This document shows, piece by piece, positions 59,267 to 64,000 of a DNA stretch of 64,000 bases (positions are counted from its first letter, which is position 1; each line of letters begins with the position of its first letter). The notes under the pieces are model-generated. The model saw only the letters and a program-made list of their open reading frames with translations. It was not told where the DNA came from and ran no database searches. This DNA comes from Tabrizicola caldifontis (GTDB taxonomy: Bacteria > Pseudomonadota > Alphaproteobacteria > Rhodobacterales > Rhodobacteraceae), in the NCBI RefSeq assembly GCF_004762095.1, contig NZ_SIJH01000004.1:166162-230161 (forward strand), in the 5' to 3' direction. Position numbers and translations under genes: made by a program.

Positions 59267-59569
59267 ATGGCGTCGGCAGGTGTTCGCCGCGGTTTTGGTG
59301 GGGTGATCTATCTGATCCTGGCCTTCGGACTGGGCGTGTATTTCACTTTCGCGGCGGTGCAGGGCGACTACGGGATGTTCGCCCGCATCGCCATCAATGC
59401 CGAAGCCGCCGATCTGACCGAAGAGCGTGACCGTCTTGCCGCCGAACTTGCCGAGATGCAGAACCTGACCCGTCGGCTGTCGGACGACTATCTGGACCTC
59501 GACCTGCTGGATCAGCAGACCCGCGATGTCCTGGGCTACATGCGGGCCGACGAGATCGCCATCCGCTGA
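59267..59569 (+). CDS. FtsB/DivIC-like septum formation initiator
   Basis: The 100-residue bitopic protein has one membrane helix (GGVIYLILAFGLGVYFTFAA, about 11-30) followed by a periplasmic coiled coil (LTEERDRLAAELAEMQNLTR, about 50-70) and a short C-terminal domain ending in LLDQQTRDVLGYMRADE. This is the FtsB/DivIC layout; these proteins join FtsQ and FtsL in the divisome. Its position before pdhABC is conserved in alphaproteobacteria. A 255-bp spacer to pdhA holds the palindrome at 59781-59800 and no gene. Confidence 0.93.
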   Translation: MASAGVRRGFGGVIYLILAFGLGVYFTFAAVQGDYGMFARIAINAEAADLTEERDRLAAELAEMQNLTRRLSDDYLDLDLLDQQTRDVLGYMRADEIAIR

Positions 59570-59780
59570 CGTGCCTCTGGTCACCATCCGGGGCGGAGCA
59601 GTCAGTTGCCACCTTGCGCCTGCCCTGTACCTGGAAGCGAGGGGAAGCAGTTCCCCTGATGCGACGAGGCGGCTCACGCCCGGGTATGCAGCCGGGTTTC
59701 GCGTGCTGCATGGGGGCATGACCTGCAAGCATGGCGCCGGGCAAATTTCCGTTGGCCCAATAATCATCGATGGTGTATGG

Positions 59781-59800
59781 ATGGTTTAACGCTAAACCAT
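59781..59800. promoter_or_regulatory. 20-bp palindromic element upstream of pdhA
   Basis: ATGGTTTA, ACGC, TAAACCAT: perfect 8-bp arms with a 4-base centre, 24 bp before the pdhA ATG. A possible promoter TTGGCC (59752-59757)-18 bp-TATGGA (59776-59781) would start transcription within it, so it reads as an operator. The regulator is not known. Confidence 0.6.
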
Positions 59801-59824
59801 TCCGCGACCCATGGGAGGAGCCCG

Positions 59825-60811
59825 ATGGCGAAAAAGCCGGAGACGAGACCGAATGTCTCGAAGGAAGAACTTCTGAAATATTACCGCGAGATGCTGCTGA
59901 TCCGGCGGTTCGAGGAGAAGGCGGGCCAACTTTACGGCATGGGGCTGATCGGCGGGTTCTGCCATCTCTATATCGGGCAGGAGGCGGTGGTCGTGGGCCT
60001 GGAGGCGGCCGCGAAGCCCGGCGACAAGCGGATCACCAGCTATCGCGACCACGGCCACATGCTGGCCTGCGGGATGGATCCGAAGGGCGTGATGGCCGAA
60101 CTTACCGGCCGCATCGGCGGCTATTCCAAGGGCAAGGGCGGCTCGATGCACATGTTCTCGAAAGAGAAACATTTCTACGGTGGGCATGGAATTGTCGGCG
60201 CACAGGTGCCGTTGGGCGCGGGTCTTGCGTTCGCTGACAAGTATCTGGGCAATGACAATGTGACCTTCACCTATTTTGGCGACGGCGCGGCCAACCAGGG
60301 CCAGGTCTACGAGACCTACAACATGGCCGAGCTTTGGGCGCTGCCGGTGGTATTCGTGATCGAGAACAACCAGTATGCGATGGGCACCAGCGTCAAGCGG
60401 TCCACCAAGTCCACGACCCTGTATGGCCGGGGTCTGGCCTACGGCATCCCGGGCGAGCAGGTGGACGGAATGGACGTGCTGGCGGTGAAGGCTGCGGGTG
60501 AGAAGGCTGTAGCGCACTGCCGGGCGGGGAACGGGCCATACATCCTGGAGATGATGACCTACCGTTACCGGGGCCATTCCATGTCGGACCCGGCCAAGTA
60601 TCGCACACGAGAGGAGGTCGAGAAGATCAAGACCGAAAAGGACTGCATCGAGCATGTCCGCGATCTGCTGACGCAGGGCGGGCTGGCGTCGGACGAGGAG
60701 CTGAAGGCCATCGACCGTGAGATCAAGGCGATCGTGAACGAAAGTGCGGAATTCGCCAAGGAAAGCCCCGAGCCACCGCTGGACGAGCTCTGGACCGACA
60801 TTTACGCCTGA
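59825..60811 (+). CDS. pdhA: Pyruvate dehydrogenase E1 component, alpha subunit
   Basis: The E1 alpha subunit binds thiamine diphosphate and decarboxylates pyruvate with the beta subunit. The 328-residue protein has the TPP motif as [20 protein letters not shown] through [16 protein letters not shown], plus [20 protein letters not shown] and the loop [19 protein letters not shown]. The ATG at 59825 ([20 protein letters not shown]) has GGGAGGAG upstream; the longer in-frame start at 59777 would read through the palindromic operator. It is first of pdhA-pdhB-pdhC, with 13- and 9-bp gaps. Confidence 0.98.
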   Translation: MAKKPETRPNVSKEELLKYYREMLLIRRFEEKAGQLYGMGLIGGFCHLYIGQEAVVVGLEAAAKPGDKRITSYRDHGHMLACGMDPKGVMAELTGRIGGYSKGKGGSMHMFSKEKHFYGGHGIVGAQVPLGAGLAFADKYLGNDNVTFTYFGDGAANQGQVYETYNMAELWALPVVFVIENNQYAMGTSVKRSTKSTTLYGRGLAYGIPGEQVDGMDVLAVKAAGEKAVAHCRAGNGPYILEMMTYRYRGHSMSDPAKYRTREEVEKIKTEKDCIEHVRDLLTQGGLASDEELKAIDREIKAIVNESAEFAKESPEPPLDELWTDIYA

Positions 60812-60824
60812 GGGAGGAGACGTA

Positions 60825-62210
60825 ATGGCCACTGAAGTTCTGATGCCCGCGCTGTCCCCGACCATGGAGGAAGGCACGCTGGCGAAATGGCTGGTCAAGG
60901 AAGGCGACCGGGTGAAGTCCGGCCAGATCATCGCCGAGATCGAGACCGACAAGGCGACGATGGAGTTCGAGGCGGTCGATGAGGGAATCCTGGGGAAGAT
61001 CCTGGTTCCCGAAGGGACGGCGGGCGTGAAGGTGAACACGCCGATCGCGGTGCTGATGGACGAGGGCGAAAGCGTCGGTGATACGACCCCAGCCCCGGCA
61101 GCGGCGTCTTCGGTGGCGACTGCCCAGGTGGCAGCGCCTCCCACCTTGGTGGAGGTTAGGGCTGAAGCCCGACCTGCGCCAGTTGCCGCAGCGGGTTGGC
61201 CGCATTCCGACCTGCCCGAAGGCACGCCGACGAAGACCATGACGGTGCGCGAGGCGCTGCGCGAGGCTATGGCCGAGGAGATGCGCGCCGATCCGACCGT
61301 CTTCCTTATGGGCGAGGAAGTGGGCGAATATCAGGGCGCCTACAAGATTTCCCAGGGCCTGCTGGACGAGTTCGGCGCGCGCAGGGTGGTCGATACGCCG
61401 ATCACCGAGATGGGCTTTGCCGGGATCGGCGTGGGTGCCGCCTGGGGCGGACTGAAGCCGATCGTCGAGTTCATGACGTTCAACTTCTCGATGCAGGCGA
61501 TAGACCACATCATCAACTCGGCGGCCAAGACCCTCTACATGTCGGGCGGGCAGATGGGCAGCCCCATCGTTTTCCGCGGCCCGAACGGGGCGGCGGCGCG
61601 GGTGGCGGCACAGCACAGCCAGGACTTCGCGGCCTGGTATGCGGCAATCCCGGGGCTGAAGGTCTGCATGCCCTACACGGCGGCGGATGCGAAGGGGCTC
61701 TTGAAGACCGCGATCCGAGACCCGAACCCGGTGGTCTTCCTGGAAAACGAGATCCTTTACGGGCGGTCCTTCGAGGTGCCGGCCGAGGGCGATTTCACCA
61801 TTCCCTTCGGCAAGGCCTCGATCCTGCGGCCGGGGTCGGACGTGACGGTTGTCTCGTTCGGGATCGGGTGCAGCCACGCCATGTCGGCAGCGGAGGAGCT
61901 GGCGAAGGACGGCATCAGCGCCGAGGTGGTGAACCTGCGCACCCTGCGGCCCATCGACTATGACACGGTGCTGGCATCTGTGATGAAGACCAACCGCTGC
62001 GTCACGGTCGAGGAAGGCTTCCCGGTGGGGTCGATCGGCGACCATCTCGCCAGCACGATCATGCAGCGGGCGTTTGATTATCTGGACGCGCCGGTCGTGA
62101 CCTGCACGGGGAAGGACGTGCCGATGCCCTATGCCGCGAACCTGGAGAGGTTCGCGCTGATCACCCCGGCGGAGGTTGTCGCCGCGGTAAAATCCGTCTG
62201 CTACCGGTGA
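60825..62210 (+). CDS. pdhB: Pyruvate dehydrogenase E1 beta subunit with lipoyl domain
   Basis: The 461-residue E1 beta carries an N-terminal lipoyl domain (residues 1-82, lipoyl Lys43 in [12 protein letters not shown]) and an Ala/Pro linker, then the transketolase-like beta core ([57 protein letters not shown]). The lipoyl domain is nearly the same as that of E2 (73 of 82 residues). A lipoylated E1 beta is known from Sinorhizobium and Zymomonas. The linker is about 45 residues ([20 protein letters not shown]). Confidence 0.98.
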   Translation: MATEVLMPALSPTMEEGTLAKWLVKEGDRVKSGQIIAEIETDKATMEFEAVDEGILGKILVPEGTAGVKVNTPIAVLMDEGESVGDTTPAPAAASSVATAQVAAPPTLVEVRAEARPAPVAAAGWPHSDLPEGTPTKTMTVREALREAMAEEMRADPTVFLMGEEVGEYQGAYKISQGLLDEFGARRVVDTPITEMGFAGIGVGAAWGGLKPIVEFMTFNFSMQAIDHIINSAAKTLYMSGGQMGSPIVFRGPNGAAARVAAQHSQDFAAWYAAIPGLKVCMPYTAADAKGLLKTAIRDPNPVVFLENEILYGRSFEVPAEGDFTIPFGKASILRPGSDVTVVSFGIGCSHAMSAAEELAKDGISAEVVNLRTLRPIDYDTVLASVMKTNRCVTVEEGFPVGSIGDHLASTIMQRAFDYLDAPVVTCTGKDVPMPYAANLERFALITPAEVVAAVKSVCYR

Positions 62211-62219
62211 GGTGAGGCC

Positions 62220-63554
62220 ATGGCGACCGAAATTCTGATGCCGGCCCTGTCTCCGACCATGGAGGAGGGCACGCTGGCGAAATGGCTGGTGAAGGAAGGT
62301 GACACGGTGAAGTCCGGCCAGATCCTGGCCGAGATCGAGACCGACAAGGCCACGATGGAGTTCGAGGCCGTCGACGAGGGTGTTATCGGCAGGATCCTGG
62401 TGGCCGAAGGGACCGCCGGGGTGAAGGTCAACACGCCCATCGCGCTGCTGCTGGACGAGGGCGAGGATGCCACCTCGGCCGCGGCGGGGCCTGCATCGGC
62501 GGCGCCCGCGAAGAGCGAGGCGAGGGCGAGCGATGAGCGGCCGGTTGCGGCGCCCGCTGCGGCGGCATCCCCTGCCCCGGCGGCCCCGGTTGCCGCGAAC
62601 GGGGCGCGCGTCTTCGCGTCGCCGCTGGCGCGACGAATCGCGAAGGAGAAGGGGATCGACCTGACGACTGTCAGGGGATCGGGCCCGCATGGCCGGATCG
62701 TCCGCGCGGATGTCGAGGGGGTGCAGCCGGGCGCGGTGACGCCAGCGGCGGCTCCGGTTGCGGAAGCGCCCAAGGCGGCCCCTGCCCCGGCAGCGGCCCC
62801 AGCTGCCACGGCGATGCCGACCGGTCCGGCGACCGAGACGGTGCTGAAGATGTATGCCGACCGCGTTTACGAGGAAGTGCCGCTGGATGGCATGCGCCGG
62901 ACCATTGCGGCGCGGCTGACCGAGGCCAAGCAGACCATCCCGCATTTCTATCTGCGGCGCGAGGTGCGGCTTGATGCGCTGATGGCCTTCCGCGAACAGC
63001 TGAACCGGCAGCTCGAAGGGCGCGGCGTGAAGCTGTCGGTCAATGACTTCATTATCAAGGCCTGTGCGATGGCGCTGCAGGCGGTGCCGGCGGCCAATGC
63101 GGTCTGGGCCGGAGACCGGATCCTGCGGCTGAAGCCTTCTGACGTCGCGGTAGCTGTGGCGGTGGATGGGGGGCTCTTCACGCCAGTCCTGCGCGATGCG
63201 GAGAAGAAGCCGTTGAGCGCACTGTCGGCCGAGATGAAGGATCTGGCGTCACGGGCGAAGACGAAGAAGCTGGCTCCGCATGAGTATCAGGGTGGCAGCT
63301 TCGCGATCTCGAACCTCGGGATGATGGGGATCGAGAACTTCGACGCGGTCATCAACCCGCCGCATGGCTCGATCCTGGCGGTGGGCGCGGGAGTGAAGAA
63401 GCCGGTGGTGATGGCGGACGGGACCATCGGGGTGGCGACGGTCATGTCGATGACGCTGTCGGTGGATCACCGAGTGATCGACGGTGCCTTGGGCGCCGAG
63501 TTTCTGAAGGCGGTGATCGAGGCACTGGAAAACCCGATGGTGATGCTGGCGTGA
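62220..63554 (+). CDS. pdhC: Dihydrolipoamide acetyltransferase (PDH E2)
   Basis: The 444-residue E2 has one lipoyl domain (residues 1-82, Lys43), Ala/Pro linkers, a peripheral-subunit-binding domain ([20 protein letters not shown], about residues 128-147) and the acyltransferase core. The active-site His-Asp pair is in [19 protein letters not shown] near the C-terminus. It moves the acetyl group from lipoate to CoA. The start is 9 bp after pdhB, and a strong hairpin terminator follows 61 bp past its stop. No dihydrolipoamide dehydrogenase gene is in the window; the IS element lies where it often occurs. Confidence 0.98.
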   Translation: MATEILMPALSPTMEEGTLAKWLVKEGDTVKSGQILAEIETDKATMEFEAVDEGVIGRILVAEGTAGVKVNTPIALLLDEGEDATSAAAGPASAAPAKSEARASDERPVAAPAAAASPAPAAPVAANGARVFASPLARRIAKEKGIDLTTVRGSGPHGRIVRADVEGVQPGAVTPAAAPVAEAPKAAPAPAAAPAATAMPTGPATETVLKMYADRVYEEVPLDGMRRTIAARLTEAKQTIPHFYLRREVRLDALMAFREQLNRQLEGRGVKLSVNDFIIKACAMALQAVPAANAVWAGDRILRLKPSDVAVAVAVDGGLFTPVLRDAEKKPLSALSAEMKDLASRAKTKKLAPHEYQGGSFAISNLGMMGIENFDAVINPPHGSILAVGAGVKKPVVMADGTIGVATVMSMTLSVDHRVIDGALGAEFLKAVIEALENPMVMLA

Positions 63555-63591
63555 CCACCACATTGAGGCAGGGGGTTCTACCCACCGCACA

Positions 63592-63618
63592 CCCTTGGGA
63601 TACTTGCGGACAGATGAA
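63592..63618 (+). repeat. Dispersed GGGATACTTG motif, copy B
   Basis: CCCTTGGGATACTTG followed by CGGACAGATGAA, in the pdhC 3' region directly before the terminator. It shares the GGGATACTTG core exactly with copy A (26357-26383). Confidence 0.45.
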
Positions 63619-63646
63619 TTGGGGGGCTTTGGCCTCCCAATTCTTT
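63616..63646 (+). terminator. Intrinsic terminator of pdhABC
   Basis: GAATTGGGGGG (63616-63626) pairs fully with CCTCCCAATTC (63633-63643, one G-U) over a 6-base loop, followed by TTT. It also abuts the stop codon of the convergent truncated phosphatidyltransferase gene. Confidence 0.75.
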
Positions 63647-63873
63647 CAGCGGGAGTTCAGCCTTCCGATGAGCGTCCGGGAGCGGCGAATGAACGTGACG
63701 GCGGTGCCGATGACGATGATCCATAGCGTGACAGTCAGCGTCAATTCAGCGGTATAAAGCGCTGCAAGGACGCTGCCCGCAGTCAAGACTGCCATGCGTT
63801 GCGGCTTGGCAAGGGGGCCGGAGAAATCGGCCGGGAAACCTTTGGCGCGACCGAATTCGCGAATATAGGCGGT
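63646..63873 (-). pseudogene. 3' remnant of a CDP-alcohol phosphatidyltransferase gene
   Basis: About 75 C-terminal residues remain: YIREFGRAKGFPADFSGP, then LAKPQRMAVLTAGS and two hydrophobic stretches ending in VIGTAVTFIRRSRTL. This matches the C-terminus of alphaproteobacterial CDP-alcohol phosphatidyltransferases, membrane enzymes of phospholipid synthesis. The active-site half with the CDP-binding motif is missing. The frame runs without break into the IS21-like end at 63874, which shows that the insertion split the gene. The rest may lie beyond the element. Confidence 0.65.
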
Positions 63874-64000
63874 TGTTGATTTCCACCCAGAACTGAGCCG
63901 GGTAGGCGTATAATTTCCACTGAGAATTGAGCCATGTGAACCTTCCCCCAGAGCGGTGAGCGGCGGGGGCAACGGAGTGATCCACATGGGACTTTTGAAC
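63874..64000 (+). mobile_element. Left end of an IS21-family insertion sequence
   Basis: The element begins TGTTGATTTCCACCC and carries two related internal repeats, CCACCCAGAACTGAGCC (63883-63899) and CCACTGAGAATTGAGCC (63917-63933), the multiple terminal repeats typical of IS21-family ends. It continues past the right edge. Target-site duplication and the other end cannot be seen. Confidence 0.75.
63986..64000 (+). CDS. istA: IS21-family transposase IstA, first five codons
   Basis: ATG at 63986 begins MGLLN, 112 bp inside the IS left end, at the place and in the orientation expected for istA. CGGAG lies 12-16 bases upstream of the ATG. The window ends here, so the assignment depends on the IS end. 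Confidence 0.5.

Noticed and set aside
59526..59789. Short open frame between the FtsB-like gene and pdhA
   Set aside because: It overlaps the 3' end of the FtsB-like gene and the pdhA promoter and palindrome, and has no ribosome binding site or family motif.
60723..62945. A 740-codon open frame opposite pdhB/pdhC
   Set aside because: Mirror of two well-supported lipoyl-domain genes; the apparent internal repeat only reflects the duplicated lipoyl domains.

Overview
The window is high-GC DNA with the gene order and protein types of a Rhodobacteraceae (alphaproteobacterial, Rhodobacter/Tabrizicola-like) chromosome. The signs are ALA synthase (Shemin pathway) rather than the glutamate route, a class II B12-dependent ribonucleotide reductase, a pyruvate dehydrogenase E1-beta with its own lipoyl domain, a Hint-domain protein, and tandem tRNA-Asp genes. 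Most of it is dense, conserved core chromosome. The accessory material is small: a Hint-domain gene with lower GC, an ImmA/IrrE-like metallopeptidase gene, and an IS21-type insertion at the right edge.

Layout. 0-6.5 kb: DUF924 protein, then a minus-strand coupled run (giant AsmA-like protein, queA, MFS transporter). 6.5-12.1 kb: bcp, a ferritin-like DUF455 protein, an M23 endopeptidase overlapping a bactofilin, an MFS exporter and a DUF2189 membrane protein. 12.3-20.8 kb: cell-envelope and housekeeping genes (prfB, PBP1A, AmiC-type amidase, DsbA-like protein, ispG, RodZ-like protein). 20.9-24.2 kb: hemA divergent from a dipeptidase-GNAT pair, with a candidate FnrL box between them. 24.2-27.8 kb: small membrane and secreted proteins, two tRNA-Asp, pirin, two tRNA-Val, an HU-like protein and a small S74-like protein. 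27.8-33.2 kb: lon, the Hint-domain protein, a small membrane protein and tgt. 33.4-38.6 kb: a TetR-MFP-RND efflux operon with an operator at its promoter. 38.8-42.6 kb: TetR divergent from an iron-sulfur flavoenzyme, then a flavin reductase and Fur. 42.8-47.1 kb: nrdJ translationally coupled to an ImmA-like gene. 47.5-53.1 kb: a divergent pair of DMT exporters, eno, YrdB-like protein, a pseudouridine synthase, a DUF985 cupin and rarD. 53.2-63.6 kb: anmK, tyrS, two cyclophilins, pgk, fba, an FtsB/DivIC-like protein and pdhABC. 63.6-64 kb: the 3' remnant of a CDP-alcohol phosphatidyltransferase gene cut by an IS21-family element whose istA starts at the window edge.

How the genes work together. 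Three themes recur. The first is peptidoglycan and cell shape: M23-bactofilin, PBP1A, amidase, RodZ-like, FtsB-like and anmK. The second is lower glycolysis into pyruvate oxidation: pgk, fba, eno and pdhABC. The third is tRNA queuosine modification: queA and tgt. Recognisable regulatory DNA includes candidate FnrL (hemA), NrdR (nrdJ) and TetR (efflux; flavoenzyme) sites and an unassigned 20-bp palindrome just before pdhA. I did not find a CRISPR array, prophage block or obvious defence island. The least familiar arrangement is the ImmA/IrrE-type metallopeptidase coupled to the ribonucleotide reductase.
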